Assembly (NCBI RefSeq): GCF_963082495.1 | Contig: NZ_CAUJAN010000004.1 | Span: forward strand, 326,114-390,113 | Length of the DNA stretch: 64,000 nucleotides | Direction: 5' to 3' | From: Methanobrevibacter sp. V74 | GTDB taxonomy: Archaea; Methanobacteriota; Methanobacteria; Methanobacteriales; Methanobacteriaceae | Shown here: positions 44,674 through 55,188 of the stretch, piece by piece | Layout: every line of letters starts with the position of its first letter | How positions within the stretch are numbered: position 1 is the first letter of the stretch | Made by a program: the position numbers and the translations under genes | The notes under the pieces: model-generated | Seen by the model: only the letters and a program-made list of their open reading frames with translations | Database searches by the model: none | Told to the model about the DNA's origin: nothing

Positions 44674-47600
44674 CTAATTTTTAATTGAAATAATTACTTT
44701 TACTCCTTCAATATCCCATTCTTTGGTATAATATTTAGAATCTCTACTGCACTCTTCTGTGTCAGTTATAATTAAGCTTTTAGCTCTTACTTCATGAGAA
44801 ATAACTTCTGACTGCGGCACAATTAAATCTTTAAATTCAGATGATGTTTCAACATCTACGTGGATATTTGATTCGACATCCAAATCCAAGTCTTTTCTCA
44901 TGTCCTGAACTCTTCTTATAAGTTCACGAGCCATAGCCTCCTGTCTGATTTCCAAGGTAACGTTGGTATTTACAAATACATTTCCTCCTTCAAATTCAGA
45001 GGATACAAAATCATCTGGAAGTTCAGAGTCGAACAATACTTCTTTGGAAGACAATTCAATTCCTTCAATAACTACGCTTCCATTTGTTTCAAGTTCAGCT
45101 TTGATTTGATTGCCGTCAGCTGTTTTTAAGCCTTTTACAACTTTGCCCATGTCTCCCTTGAGTTTTGGACCTAAGATTTTAAGATTAGGTTTTGCAATGA
45201 ATGATAATTTTTCAAATTCGCTGGCCCTTAAAACTTCTTTAGCATTTGATTGATCTTTAATAATATCCTTTAACTCTTCAACGGCATTTAAGACATTTTC
45301 ATCTTGTGACACTACAGTAATGTCAGATACTGGCCATCTAAGTTTGTATTGTGCCATGTCTCTTGCTTTAATTGATGCTTCAATTACTTCACGGGCAACA
45401 TCCATTTTAGCTTCCAGTTCCTTATCTATCGCATCCCCCTCATATTCCCAGTCAAGCATGTGAATACTTTCTGGAGCTTCAGGATTTAGGGAAGTGACAA
45501 GATTTTCATAGATTTCTTCTGACACATGAGGAGCTATTGGGCATAATACCTCAATTAACTTAACAAGAGCAGTGTATAAGCTGTAATATGCCCCCAATTT
45601 ATCTGGATTGTCACTTTCAACCCAGGTCCTACCACGAATAAGCCTTACATACCAGCGGCTTAAATCTTCCAGAATGAAATTGTTGATTTTTCTTGTTGCT
45701 TTGTGGAAGAATAGGTCTTCCAAATCTTCGCCAACTTCTTTAATTAAACTGTTGGCCTTTGAGATAATCCATTTATCTTCAGCCCTTAAAATCATATCGT
45801 CCTCTCCCAATCCAATTGGATTGAAGTTATCAAGAGACATGTAAGTGGTTGAGAACACATAAACGTTCCATAAGATGTTGAACATTTTGTTAATGTTTAA
45901 AAGTTCCTCCCATACGAATTTCAAATCATCCCATGGTTTTGAGGCCCATAATAAGTAGAATCTTAAAACATCCGCCCCATACTTTTCAATGACTTCTTCT
46001 GGAGACACCACATTGCCTAATGATTTAGACATTTTATTTCCATGTTCATCCAACACGAATCCGTGCATCAATACTTTTTTATATGGACTTTGACCCATTG
46101 AAATTACTCCTGTACCAAGTTGCGAGTAGAACCATCCTCTAGTTTGGTCGTGACCTTCAGTAATGAAGTCATATGGGAACCAATCCTTAAATTTGTCATT
46201 TTCCTTTGGATAGTATAATGAAGCCCAGCCAGCTACTCCAGAATCAATCCATACATCTAATACATCAGGAATCCTTTTAATTGGATGGTTGCAGCAATCA
46301 CATTTTACTTCAACTTCATCTACATATGGCCTGTGGATAAGTTCAGCATCTGAAACATTAATTTCAGTTAATGATTCCTTTTTCAATTCATCTAGAGAAC
46401 CAATTACCTTTAACTCACCACAATCAGGACATTCCCAAATTGGTATTGGAATACCCCAGTATCTTTGTCTTGAAATTGTCCAGTCACGAGCGTTATCTAC
46501 CCAATCATGGAATCTGCCCTCTCCAGCCCATTTAGGCACCCATTCCACCTTTTCAATTTCATCCAACATTTTTTGCTTAATGTCAGTTACCTTTAAGAAC
46601 CACTGTTTTGTTGCACGGTAAATAATAGGAGACTTGCATCTCCAACATACTCCGTATCTGTGTTCAATGCTTTCACAGCGATACATCAAGTTTTTATCTT
46701 CCAAATCCTTAATTATTTGATTATTTTCATCTTTAGTAAATTTGCAAGCGTATTTTCCGGCTTCACTGTTAAAGCATCCATCCTCTCCAACAGGACAGAA
46801 AATTGGCAATCCGTTGGCCTTACCTATTTCAAAATCGTCCGGACCGTGTCCCGGTGCTGTGTGCACCAATCCTGTACCTTCACCAAGTTCTACATGGTCT
46901 CCCAGCAAAATTGTGTGAACCTTTTCAATTTCTGAGTCAAATTCCATTTGTTTTGGAACTTCGTCAGCTAAAATATAATCATAACCCATTCCAAGTAAAT
47001 CTTCGCCCTTAACTGTTTTGACGATTTCATACATTACCTCTTTTTCCTCAATGATTTGGTCTTCATCATCATTTTCAGCAGGGATTTTGGTTCTGTGGAT
47101 TTTAACTTGTTTACCTAATATGTCTTCCATTAAGTTTTCAGCCAAAATATAAGTTTCACCGTCTTTTAAGACATAAACATAATCAAATTCCGGATTTGCA
47201 CAAATTGCAAGGTTTGCAGGCAATGTCCATGGAGTGGTTGTCCAAACCAAGAAATATGTGTTTTCTTCACCTGATACAGGGAATTTAATATAAATAGATG
47301 GGTCAACCTTTTCTTCATATTCAATTTCGGCAGCTGCAAGCGCGGTTCCGCAATGAGGACACCAGCTGATAACTCTCTGGTTGTTTACAAGCAAATCCTG
47401 TTCATTGGCTCTTTTAAGCATCCACCATGAAGATTCCATGTATTTTGGATCTAATGTCATGTAGGGGTTGTTCCAGTCCATCCAAACTCCCACCTGGTCA
47501 AATTCCTTTTCCATGGCTATCTTATTTTCAATGGCGAATTCTCTGCATTTATCAACGAACTTGTCAATTCCAATTTCTTCAATTTCCTGCTTGGACTGGA

Positions 47601-47907
47601 TGTTCATCAAATGTTCCACTTTATTTTCAATCGGAAGTCCGTGCATATCCCATCCGGCTTGTCTTCTTAAGTTAAATCCATTCATAGATTTGAATCTTAA
47701 GTATGAATCTTTAATGATTTTATTCCAGGCTGTTCCTAAGTGAATTTTACCACTACAGTATGGAGGACCGTCTAAAAATGAATATCTTGGACCTTTTTCC
47801 CTAAGTTCGTTTACTTTTGCAAAAGTTTCTTCTTCTTTCCAGAATTTTTGAACCTTTTTTTCTATCTTATCATGATCATATGATTTATCTGCCTCTTTTA
47901 TTGGCAT
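44674..47907 (-). CDS. ileS: Isoleucyl-tRNA synthetase
   Basis: 1,077 residues, full length for the archaeal/eukaryal type. The HIGH motif appears as H-L-G-T (56-59), the lysine loop as K-M-S-K-S, and the editing domain between them includes T-T-P-W-T-L-P-A-N and [12 protein letters not shown]. Cys clusters (C-P-D-C-G, C-D-C-C) probably bind zinc. The anticodon-binding C-terminus is present. An AGAGGAG site lies before the ATG. First gene of the four-gene minus-strand cluster. Confidence 0.96.
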   Translation of the reverse strand: MPIKEADKSYDHDKIEKKVQKFWKEEETFAKVNELREKGPRYSFLDGPPYCSGKIHLGTAWNKIIKDSYLRFKSMNGFNLRRQAGWDMHGLPIENKVEHLMNIQSKQEIEEIGIDKFVDKCREFAIENKIAMEKEFDQVGVWMDWNNPYMTLDPKYMESSWWMLKRANEQDLLVNNQRVISWCPHCGTALAAAEIEYEEKVDPSIYIKFPVSGEENTYFLVWTTTPWTLPANLAICANPEFDYVYVLKDGETYILAENLMEDILGKQVKIHRTKIPAENDDEDQIIEEKEVMYEIVKTVKGEDLLGMGYDYILADEVPKQMEFDSEIEKVHTILLGDHVELGEGTGLVHTAPGHGPDDFEIGKANGLPIFCPVGEDGCFNSEAGKYACKFTKDENNQIIKDLEDKNLMYRCESIEHRYGVCWRCKSPIIYRATKQWFLKVTDIKQKMLDEIEKVEWVPKWAGEGRFHDWVDNARDWTISRQRYWGIPIPIWECPDCGELKVIGSLDELKKESLTEINVSDAELIHRPYVDEVEVKCDCCNHPIKRIPDVLDVWIDSGVAGWASLYYPKENDKFKDWFPYDFITEGHDQTRGWFYSQLGTGVISMGQSPYKKVLMHGFVLDEHGNKMSKSLGNVVSPEEVIEKYGADVLRFYLLWASKPWDDLKFVWEELLNINKMFNILWNVYVFSTTYMSLDNFNPIGLGEDDMILRAEDKWIISKANSLIKEVGEDLEDLFFHKATRKINNFILEDLSRWYVRLIRGRTWVESDNPDKLGAYYSLYTALVKLIEVLCPIAPHVSEEIYENLVTSLNPEAPESIHMLDWEYEGDAIDKELEAKMDVAREVIEASIKARDMAQYKLRWPVSDITVVSQDENVLNAVEELKDIIKDQSNAKEVLRASEFEKLSFIAKPNLKILGPKLKGDMGKVVKGLKTADGNQIKAELETNGSVVIEGIELSSKEVLFDSELPDDFVSSEFEGGNVFVNTNVTLEIRQEAMARELIRRVQDMRKDLDLDVESNIHVDVETSSEFKDLIVPQSEVISHEVRAKSLIITDTEECSRDSKYYTKEWDIEGVKVIISIKN

Positions 47908-48203
47908 TATAAACTCCTCTTATAAATTTACATCAGTATAGGTTATAAATAAAAATAAAACCAATTTTTAAATAAAAATTAATTTATAATATGTATCTTT
48001 TTGTTTTAGATAATAAATAAAGGTTATGGCAATTTTGAAAAAATTCTAAAAAATATAATGCTTTATAGTTCAATTAAAATGGAAAAATGCGAATTTGTTT
48101 TAGCAGTTTCAAGATAATGCTATTGTTTAATTAATGGATAATTATGCAAAAGCACTGAATGGATTTGCATTAAATTAATATAATAAAAAAATAAACTAGT
48201 AAT
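47908..48203. other. Intergenic gap between divergent genes
   Basis: About 300 AT-rich bases between ileS and the rightward genes. They should hold both promoters. Nothing else is seen. Confidence 0.4.
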
Positions 48204-48332
48204 ATGGGATTTTCTAGAAGATATAACGGAATTATCAGATCAATCGACAATATAAGAAAAATTTACAAATTATCCAAAAAGAAAGATAAATCCAAAAAAG
48301 AGGATAAAAATGAAAATAGCATATTGGAGTGA
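48204..48332 (+). CDS. Small basic hypothetical protein
   Basis: 42 residues, strongly Lys/Arg-rich (S-R-R-Y-N-G-I-I-R-S, K-L-S-K-K-K-D-K-S-K-K-E). It overlaps the start of the DsbA-like gene by 23 bases. No clear ribosome binding site. It may be real and coupled, or chance. Confidence 0.3.
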   Translation: MGFSRRYNGIIRSIDNIRKIYKLSKKKDKSKKEDKNENSILE

Positions 48333-48975
48333 CTTTAACTGCCCCAACTCTGATATCGGATTGAACCGTGTGAAACAAGCAGCTGAAGAGTTAAATTTAG
48401 ACTTTGAATGGGAAATGAAGGCATTCGAACTTGAACCGATGCTTGAAAATACCCCCACAATTCCAACAGTTACCAAACATGCGATTAAGTATGGCCTCAC
48501 ACCAGAAGATGCTGAAGCTGAAATAAGTGAAATTGAAGAAATTGCATGTGAAGAGGGACTGAATATCAATTATAAAGATGCAAAAGTTAGTAATTCAAGG
48601 TCTGCTCACAGATTAGTTAAATTTGCACAAAAGAAAAACCCTGAAGTTACACAGGATCTTGTTTTCAAAATCTATGAAGCTAATTTCACAAATAATAGGA
48701 TTATTGCAGATATAGACGTGCTGAGTGAAATTGCTTGTGAAGTTGGTTTTAGCGAAGATGAAGTGAAAACTATGCTTTTGAATAATTCATATGATGTTGA
48801 AGTAAACATTGATGAAGAAGATGCTAGATTTAATGGCCTTTACTCAATTCCGTTTTATTTGATCATGATTAACGAAGAACAACTAAGTATTCCAGGGGCT
48901 TTTGGAAAGGAAGATTTCAAAATAGCGATGGAAGACCTGCTTAATGGTGAAATCAGATATAAAAGTTTTATTTAA
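48310..48975 (+). CDS. DsbA/FrnE-family thioredoxin-fold oxidoreductase
   Basis: 221 residues. The active-site region is D-F-N-C-P-N-S near residue 9-15, where the second Cys of C-x-x-C is replaced by Ser, as in several FrnE-like or glutathione transferase kappa-like proteins. The helical insertion (about 60-150) and the C-terminal S-I-P-F-Y-L-I cis-proline region and G-A-F-G-K-E-D-F fit the DsbA fold. It has no signal peptide, so it acts in the cytoplasm, perhaps in thiol redox control. A GAGGAT site precedes the ATG. Confidence 0.85.
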   Translation: MKIAYWSDFNCPNSDIGLNRVKQAAEELNLDFEWEMKAFELEPMLENTPTIPTVTKHAIKYGLTPEDAEAEISEIEEIACEEGLNINYKDAKVSNSRSAHRLVKFAQKKNPEVTQDLVFKIYEANFTNNRIIADIDVLSEIACEVGFSEDEVKTMLLNNSYDVEVNIDEEDARFNGLYSIPFYLIMINEEQLSIPGAFGKEDFKIAMEDLLNGEIRYKSFI

Positions 48976-49034
48976 TATTAATATTGCTTTTAAACTGTTA
49001 AAAGCTTAAATATCAGGGAAATTATAATTATTTT

Positions 49035-49325
49035 ATGAAAATTATAATTGCAAATACTTTTTTAAAACGTTTTAAAGGATTGATGGGTAAAAAAGACTTT
49101 GATGATTGCTTAGTGTTCACCGATTTAGTTGGCTCCACAATCCATACCTTTTTTATGAAATTTGAAATTGATGTTTATTTTATTGATGAAAATAAAATTA
49201 TTTTTGATAAAGTGACATTAGCCCCCTGGAAGATTTACAAACCGAAAAAACGGGCAAAATATATTCTAGAAACTAAAAAAAATAAGTTAAAATTAAAAAT
49301 AGGAGATTGCCTAAATTTTATCTAA
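49035..49325 (+). CDS. DUF192 family protein
   Basis: 96 residues. The domain signature is clear: R-F-K-G-L-M-G-K, then T-I-H-T-F-F-M-K-F-E-I-D-V-Y-F-I-D, and L-A-P-W-K-I-Y-K-P-K. Unlike many members it lacks an export signal. The function of the family is unknown. It probably follows the DsbA-like gene on its own promoter (60-base gap with an AT-rich stretch). Confidence 0.85.
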   Translation: MKIIIANTFLKRFKGLMGKKDFDDCLVFTDLVGSTIHTFFMKFEIDVYFIDENKIIFDKVTLAPWKIYKPKKRAKYILETKKNKLKLKIGDCLNFI

Positions 49326-49927
49326 CTACATCAATTAAATGGTTTTAAAGGCAAGAATATTATATTATCCTCTTAACTCTATTTGTAGTGTTAGAAATAA
49401 CAGAACATAATCTAATTATAATATCTAATTGCATCTGAAATTTGTCTTTTATTTCTCCGGGCAATGCTAACCTCAACAGGAATAATATCCCACATAACCG
49501 TGTTAATTAAAAAATCGACATTTTTGTCTTTGCAAGAATATACTAAAATCACTTAGTTTTTTCTTTCATGACATGATTGTTTTGTTGAAGTTGTAAAAGA
49601 TGAAACTAAATCCATATCTTTTTCAATTACTATTTTTCATGTCAAGTGTTGTTTGAATAATCCCCCCAGTTTTTTATTTAATGTTTGATTATTTTTAATT
49701 ATATTATTAACTAATTTTTGAGTTAATTTTAAAACATTTATTAAATAATCTAACTTTTTTTCATCTTCCATAAACCTTCCAGACTAATTTTGAATATATT
49801 TTTATCCAAAAGTTAAAAAAACATCAAAATCAGGACGTATTATAAAATTATAAAGATGAACAGTCATTTAGTGTTTTAAAGAAAAAATACAAAGCAGATA
49901 CAAAATTAAACAAAAAAGATGGAAAAA
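49326..49927. other. Gap with a decayed coding fragment
   Basis: No intact gene. Around 49440-49520 the minus strand reads, in one frame, T-V-M-W-D-I-I-P-V-E-V-S-I-A-R-R-N-K-R-Q-I-S-D-A-I-R. This looks like a broken protein of unknown family. The rest is AT-rich. Confidence 0.35.
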
Positions 49928-50620
49928 TTAAATTTTTTCCAAGATTTCATTTGGATTTTTAAAGACTTGAATATTATCAATACCTGTTAATTTACGAGTA
50001 TTTTCAATATCAATTTCCCTCATATAGATTGTAATGATTTTACCTTCTGAAATTGCATCATAGGGGCAAGAATTCCTGCACAAACCACAACCAATACATT
50101 TTGTTAAATCAATTTCAGATCGAGGAATAATGGCACCCTGTTCACAGACTAATGCTGCAACACATTCATCGCAATTTTGACATTTAGATAATTCCATTTT
50201 TGAAGGAAGAACCGTATCAATTGGACCTGAATGAATATCTACCGGCACCATATATACTGGAACGGCACCTTTACCCGCCTGAGCTACTGCATTTGTAACT
50301 AGCGTATCTGCTATTCCATAAACGATTTTTGAAACAGTGTTCGCTGTAGCTGGCGTTACTATTAACAAATCATATTTGCCTAAAGATAGGCGACCGGTTA
50401 TTGGATATGAGGATTTTTGATTAGAATCAGTGGCCAATTCACGATATTTGCCACCAGTTATACTGACAACACTTTCATAAAGTCCATACATTTTAAGAAC
50501 TTCTTCTGCTGCTCCCGATAGAAACACTGATACTTCATGCTCTTCAGATAACTTTACAGCAGTTTGCACTGATTCTCTAAGTAAATGACCAGCTCCAGTA
50601 AATGCAAAGGCAATTCTCAT
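49928..50620 (-). CDS. Iron-sulfur flavoprotein, dihydromethanopterin reductase-like
   Basis: 230 residues. The N-terminal 140 form a flavoprotein of the Dfp/UbiX-like type ([27 protein letters not shown]). A two-cluster ferredoxin domain follows ([19 protein letters not shown]). This layout matches proteins described as dihydromethanopterin reductase (acceptor), which complete tetrahydromethanopterin synthesis. An archaeoflavoprotein of other electron-transfer role is possible. It lies one base after glyA, whose product uses the same cofactor, which supports the call. Confidence 0.75.
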   Translation of the reverse strand: MRIAFAFTGAGHLLRESVQTAVKLSEEHEVSVFLSGAAEEVLKMYGLYESVVSITGGKYRELATDSNQKSSYPITGRLSLGKYDLLIVTPATANTVSKIVYGIADTLVTNAVAQAGKGAVPVYMVPVDIHSGPIDTVLPSKMELSKCQNCDECVAALVCEQGAIIPRSEIDLTKCIGCGLCRNSCPYDAISEGKIITIYMREIDIENTRKLTGIDNIQVFKNPNEILEKI

Positions 50621-50621
50621 T

Positions 50622-51893
50622 TTAATCTAGTTTATGATATTGGTAAGCATCACGGTTAGAGAATGCATAATCCAAAACAGTATATTGGTTCATAAATTCA
50701 GCTACTTCAGAAGCAATATCCTCCTTATCAACCGCCACACGTTTAATAAATTGAGCAACCTCTTCCATTTCTTTTTCTTTAAGCCCCCTTCTAGTAATTT
50801 CCTGAGTACCTATTCTAATACCAGAGGGATTATCTGAATTGTCCCTGTCATCACCAGGCAAGAGGTTTTTATTTAATACAACATTATTGTCAGCTAATTC
50901 TTTTGCAATATCAGATGCCGGCCTAATTGAGCTTAAATCTACTGCAATTTGGTGGGATTGGGTGAATCCTAAATCTTCACATAATACATCAAATCCCAAC
51001 TCATACATTGCCTGACCAAGAGCTTGTGCATTTTTAATAGTTTGTTTAGCGTAAGCTTCTCCAAATTCCAACATTTCAGCAGTTGCAATACCCAAACCAA
51101 GTAAATGATGTAAGTGGTGATTGCTTACAACCCCCGGAAATACTGCATTATCAATGATTTCTTCATTTTCCTTATGAGAGAGAATGATTCCACCTTGCGG
51201 ACCAGGGAATGTCTTGTGGGTACTTCCCATCATCAAATCGGCCCCTTCTTTTAAAGGTTGTTGGAATTGTCCTCCAGCAATAAGACCTAAAACATGAGCT
51301 CCATCATACATGATTTTAGCTCCAACTTCATCAGCAGCTTCACGAGCTTCTTTGATTGGGTGCGGGAACAAGAATAAACTTCCTCCGAATAAAACAATTT
51401 TTGGTTTTTCCTTAATGATTTTTTTATTCATTGCATCAATATCGATGTTCATTACATTTTGATCCAGCGGATGGAATACTGTTTTTAATCCACGAATTCC
51501 TGCTGCACTTACATCTGCATGAGAAATATGCCCTCCAGATGGCACTTCAAGGGCCATTACTTTTTCACCGGGTTTTGCAAATCCAAAGAATGCTGCAAGA
51601 TTTGCAGTTACTCCTGAAACAGGTTGCACATTAGCATAATCACAGTCATATACTTTGCATGAAAGTTTTTTGGTTTTGTCTTCAATAATGTCAATGTATT
51701 GACATCCTTCGTAGAATCTTTCAAATGCTTGTCCTTCAGCATATCTGTGAGCAAAATCTGTTGCTAAAGCTTCAGTTACTTCTACACTTGTAACGTTTTC
51801 AGAAGCAATAAGATTAATACTATTTCTCATATATTCAGTATGTTCTTTTGCAATTTTTTCAAAATTTAAAATTTCATCATGATAATTAGTCAT
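50622..51893 (-). CDS. glyA: Serine hydroxymethyltransferase
   Basis: 423 residues, full length. A PLP enzyme interconverting serine and glycine, using tetrahydromethanopterin in methanogens. The PLP lysine lies in [13 protein letters not shown]. Other conserved parts are [27 protein letters not shown] and [11 protein letters not shown]. First gene of a pair with the flavoprotein. Confidence 0.95.
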   Translation of the reverse strand: MTNYHDEILNFEKIAKEHTEYMRNSINLIASENVTSVEVTEALATDFAHRYAEGQAFERFYEGCQYIDIIEDKTKKLSCKVYDCDYANVQPVSGVTANLAAFFGFAKPGEKVMALEVPSGGHISHADVSAAGIRGLKTVFHPLDQNVMNIDIDAMNKKIIKEKPKIVLFGGSLFLFPHPIKEAREAADEVGAKIMYDGAHVLGLIAGGQFQQPLKEGADLMMGSTHKTFPGPQGGIILSHKENEEIIDNAVFPGVVSNHHLHHLLGLGIATAEMLEFGEAYAKQTIKNAQALGQAMYELGFDVLCEDLGFTQSHQIAVDLSSIRPASDIAKELADNNVVLNKNLLPGDDRDNSDNPSGIRIGTQEITRRGLKEKEMEEVAQFIKRVAVDKEDIASEVAEFMNQYTVLDYAFSNRDAYQYHKLD

Positions 51894-52389
51894 TTACTAC
51901 ACCTGATATCCAATTAAATATCTATGATTAGATTTTTGTTAATCATTCAATATAATAGTTATGAAATTATAACCTAAAATAATTAAATGAACTGGGAAAT
52001 CTAAAAAATGAAAGTGAAATTAAAAAGCATTGGAGAAAATACAACCTTAATTATAATGATAATCAACAAATAGAATCAATAAACAAGCTATTTTCTGGTA
52101 ATGCGGATATGTAACCTATAAAAAAAACCACTTGATAGAATAATAAAAATTAAAAAGCATAATGATGATTCAGCACATAGCGAGATTGCCAAAACCTGAA
52201 GAGAAATATGGACTTCATTTACAACTTGAAGGATATATTAAAATTTTAAAGGATATTGGATTCGATTGAACTAAAAGTTATTTTCAATATTTTTTATAAA
52301 ATATAATATTAAATTTATTCAATATTAGTAGAATATATATAATAATAAATTTAATAAAATAAATTATAGATTCAAAAGGAGGTGTAAAA
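51894..52389. other. Gap with a short decayed frame
   Basis: AT-rich and largely featureless. At 52162-52269 a 35-codon frame reads Q-H-I-A-R-L-P-K-P-E-E-K-Y-G-L-H-L-Q-L-E-G-Y-I-K-I-L-K-D-I-G-F. It may be a fragment of a lost gene. The adhesin promoter should lie near 52300-52350 (several TATATAT stretches). Confidence 0.4.
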
Positions 52390-54612
52390 ATTAATAATTC
52401 AGCAAAAACGATATTAATATTAATACTGTTCATCTCAATGACAGCTGTGTCGGCTCAAGAGAATAATACTGCAGATTTAATTAATGTTGATACAAATGAA
52501 TGTGGTCTAACCTCATCAGCAGGTGCTGTTGAAGATAATCCACCATTAAGTGAAGTTAAAACTCCTGAAATAATTAATATTACTTCTAATAATGTTGGTA
52601 AATATTTTACAGGAGGATCCTTAAAATCCCCTCATGCATATGCAACATTATTTATATCAGAAGATCTTAAGGATTTAGGCGTATTGACTATAAAAGCAAA
52701 AAATGTTACAATTAATGGTAATAACCACATATTAACAAATACGGTTTTTTGCATTAGTGCAAATGGTGTGACATTGACCAATATTACTTTAAATGTGACT
52801 GAAGAATTTGAAAAAAATGATTATGCAGCAATATTATTATGGAAGGCAAATAATGCAAATATTTACAATACAAATATCAATTATATTACTCCAATAGATG
52901 TAAATGCATATGGGATTTATTCTGAAGGAACAAAGTTTAGATCAAATAATAATTTAAAAATAATAAACACTACCATTACCTTTGAAGGAAATAACCCCTC
53001 TGAAGGTAGGGACTATGCAGTTAGTTTAGAATTTTCCCCAAATTGCATATTTGAAAATAATACTGTTAATGCAAAATTACCATTGAGAAGCGTTGCATTT
53101 ACAGGATCAACAGCATACCTATTCTCCGAATTCGTATTAGCAATGGGAATAAGTGAATGTGATAATTCAACATTTAAGAATAACATTATTAATTGTGAGG
53201 TTAATAACAAGTCTGAATGTGAATTTCCAACACTGGATGCGGTATTTATTTGTGATTCAAAAAACTGTAAATTTATTGATAATCGATTAAAATTAACTGA
53301 TTTCAAATCATATGAAAACCAAGCAAATTACTTATATGGTTTAGATATTTACCGAACTGATAATTTACATATTGAAGGGAATAATATTCATGTTGAGACA
53401 AGTGGAGGGGCATATGCTGCAGGAACTGCTTATCCAATACAATTAACCGGACCTGCAAGGGAAATAATCATTAAATATAATGAAATATTTTCAAAAAGTA
53501 ATGGTCCAAACATTGGAATATACTCACAAAACTTCAATGGTGAAAATTATATTACTATCCTAAACAATCATATAAATGTTACTGGACTTGCAGGAGAACA
53601 TCCTTGGGCATTGGTGGCAGGAATTGAAGCACAAGACAATAATGATATTATAATGGATAACATTATAGAAATTCATAATATTCGCCAAACCACCAAAAAG
53701 GATAATTTATATGGAATATCATATTCACAACAGACAAAAGGACAACACACTTATAAAGTAGTTAATAATACTGTAATAAGTGATGGATACTACCTATCTC
53801 ATATGTTAGATGCAGAAAATACTACTGTAACTAATAATACCTTAGTCCTAACATACAAATATGCTGACACCAATTATGATCCATTTAAGCGTGGTGATGC
53901 AATTGGTAAAGATACAGATGAGATTAAAAATAATTATTTTTCAGGAAATCGTGTTATCACAATCTTTGAATATAATATAGAACAAGATGGTAATGAAATC
54001 AAGACAGATGAAGAATTCTACTATGAACCTCCAATAAATTCCGGAAATTATACTAATATAATTAACGGTAGTGGAATCGTACCTGAAAATCCAGGATTCC
54101 CTGGAGGAAATCCGTTGATTCCTGGAAGTAATCCTGGAGGGACAATAAACACTGGAGGCAATGGCAATACGGGAGGATTCAATAATCCTGATGTTGCAGA
54201 TGGTGATAAAGGGTATACTGGATTTCCTGATTTAAGTGGAGATGATGGTAAAAGTTTGTCCCGTAAATCTAGACAGGGCAGTAATGTGAAAACTGTAAAT
54301 TCCTTTAATAATCGAGGAAGTACAAGTAACTCATATAATAATCTTATATCAACTGAAAACTCAACATCAAGTGAAAATCCAAGTGTGAATGGAGTAGTCA
54401 CTAGTGGAACTGCTTCAAAATCTGCATCTTCTGCAGGTGCTGCTGGAAGTAGTGGTGCAGCACAGGCCAAATCAAAAGCATATAAAATAACAAAAAATAT
54501 TGTAGAAAACGGTCCAGATGATATAATAAAATTCATTGGAGTGGCTATAATATGTGAAATCCTACTAGTTATAGGATACAGAAAAAAAGAAACCAAAAAT
54601 TTATTAGATTAA
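52390..54612 (+). CDS. Adhesin-like protein with membrane anchor, apparent ATT start
   Basis: About 740 residues if translation begins at ATT 52390. That codon sits 5 bases after a perfect AGGAGGTG site and gives a complete signal peptide (N-N-S-A-K-T-I-L-I-L-I-L-F-I-S-M-T-A-V-S-A). The first ATG, 52438, would remove it. The body is a beta-helix region paralogous to the gene at 7613 (shared V-T-I-N-G-N-N-H, L-P-L-R-S-V, G-T-A-Y-P-I-Q-L/V-T-G, G-P-N-I-G-I-Y-S-Q-N). A Gly/Asn/Pro low-complexity stretch (about 545-610) and a C-terminal membrane helix (F-I-G-V-A-I-I-C-E-I-L-L-V-I-G-Y) follow. Likely a wall- or membrane-attached surface protein. Confidence 0.8.
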   Translation: MNNSAKTILILILFISMTAVSAQENNTADLINVDTNECGLTSSAGAVEDNPPLSEVKTPEIINITSNNVGKYFTGGSLKSPHAYATLFISEDLKDLGVLTIKAKNVTINGNNHILTNTVFCISANGVTLTNITLNVTEEFEKNDYAAILLWKANNANIYNTNINYITPIDVNAYGIYSEGTKFRSNNNLKIINTTITFEGNNPSEGRDYAVSLEFSPNCIFENNTVNAKLPLRSVAFTGSTAYLFSEFVLAMGISECDNSTFKNNIINCEVNNKSECEFPTLDAVFICDSKNCKFIDNRLKLTDFKSYENQANYLYGLDIYRTDNLHIEGNNIHVETSGGAYAAGTAYPIQLTGPAREIIIKYNEIFSKSNGPNIGIYSQNFNGENYITILNNHINVTGLAGEHPWALVAGIEAQDNNDIIMDNIIEIHNIRQTTKKDNLYGISYSQQTKGQHTYKVVNNTVISDGYYLSHMLDAENTTVTNNTLVLTYKYADTNYDPFKRGDAIGKDTDEIKNNYFSGNRVITIFEYNIEQDGNEIKTDEEFYYEPPINSGNYTNIINGSGIVPENPGFPGGNPLIPGSNPGGTINTGGNGNTGGFNNPDVADGDKGYTGFPDLSGDDGKSLSRKSRQGSNVKTVNSFNNRGSTSNSYNNLISTENSTSSENPSVNGVVTSGTASKSASSAGAAGSSGAAQAKSKAYKITKNIVENGPDDIIKFIGVAIICEILLVIGYRKKETKNLLD

Positions 54613-54639
54613 CTAATTCAATAGTTAATCACTTTTTTT
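54607..54639 (+). terminator. Terminator of adhesin-like gene
   Basis: GATTAACTA-ATTCAA-TAGTTAATC (54607-54630) is a 9-bp perfect stem followed by seven T (54633-54639). It overlaps the stop codon. Confidence 0.65.
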
Positions 54640-55033
54640 ATTTATTAGTTTCAAAGTAGTTATCAGTTAATATTCAATAATTATGGTTATTTTCATTCAT
54701 GAAGAATTGAAATTAAATATTCTTATTCATTTATAGGCAAATCATTTAAAATATCATTATCAAAGAATTCATCGTCATTGTTTAAACACAATATAAATAT
54801 TATTAGTGAATTATGGACATTTGTTAAAACTAATCTTTTAAACATGAGGATGTGACATGACTCAAGATTGTATAATTTTAAATGATTTAAATTAATCAAA
54901 TTTGGAAACTACAATTTATTTAAAAACACTAAATATTCCAAAAAAAACATCCAATAAAATAATGTCCTTTAAAATTAAATGACAGATTAAAGTGTTAAAT
55001 ATTAAAGTCCTATAAGTTCTTTAATCTTCTAAT
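54640..55033. other. Gap with mobile element fragments
   Basis: No gene. GAGGATGTGACATGACTC at 54845-54862 is an orphan copy of the element end seen at 63883 and (as GAGGGTGTGACAC) at 1556. The remainder is AT-rich and has stops in all frames. Confidence 0.4.
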
Positions 55034-55138
55034 GAGTGTCCACCAAATCTCAAAAATTAATTTTTGACAAATACATAATGCTTCAATTGTAAAATAAAGA
55101 AAATTTTACCTAAATGAATTTACTTTTGGAGAACACCC
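55034..55138. repeat. MITE, copy B
   Basis: 105 bases, same layout as 21314-21420: GAGTGTCCACCAAAT at the left, complement of TTTTGGAGAACACCC at the right, with the shared CTCAAAAATTAATTTTTGA core. Confidence 0.75.
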
Positions 55139-55188
55139 TAATAAAAATGAAAAAAAATGAAGTGATGGTTTTTTTAGTATGCATGAGT

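Noticed and set aside
44054-44677. Open frames opposite purL
   Set aside because: They are shadows of a strongly conserved gene, with no ribosome sites or domain motifs.
54048-54596. 182-residue Pro/Leu-rich open frame on the minus strand
   Set aside because: It is the complement of the Gly/Pro/Ser low-complexity part of the adhesin gene and has no start signals.
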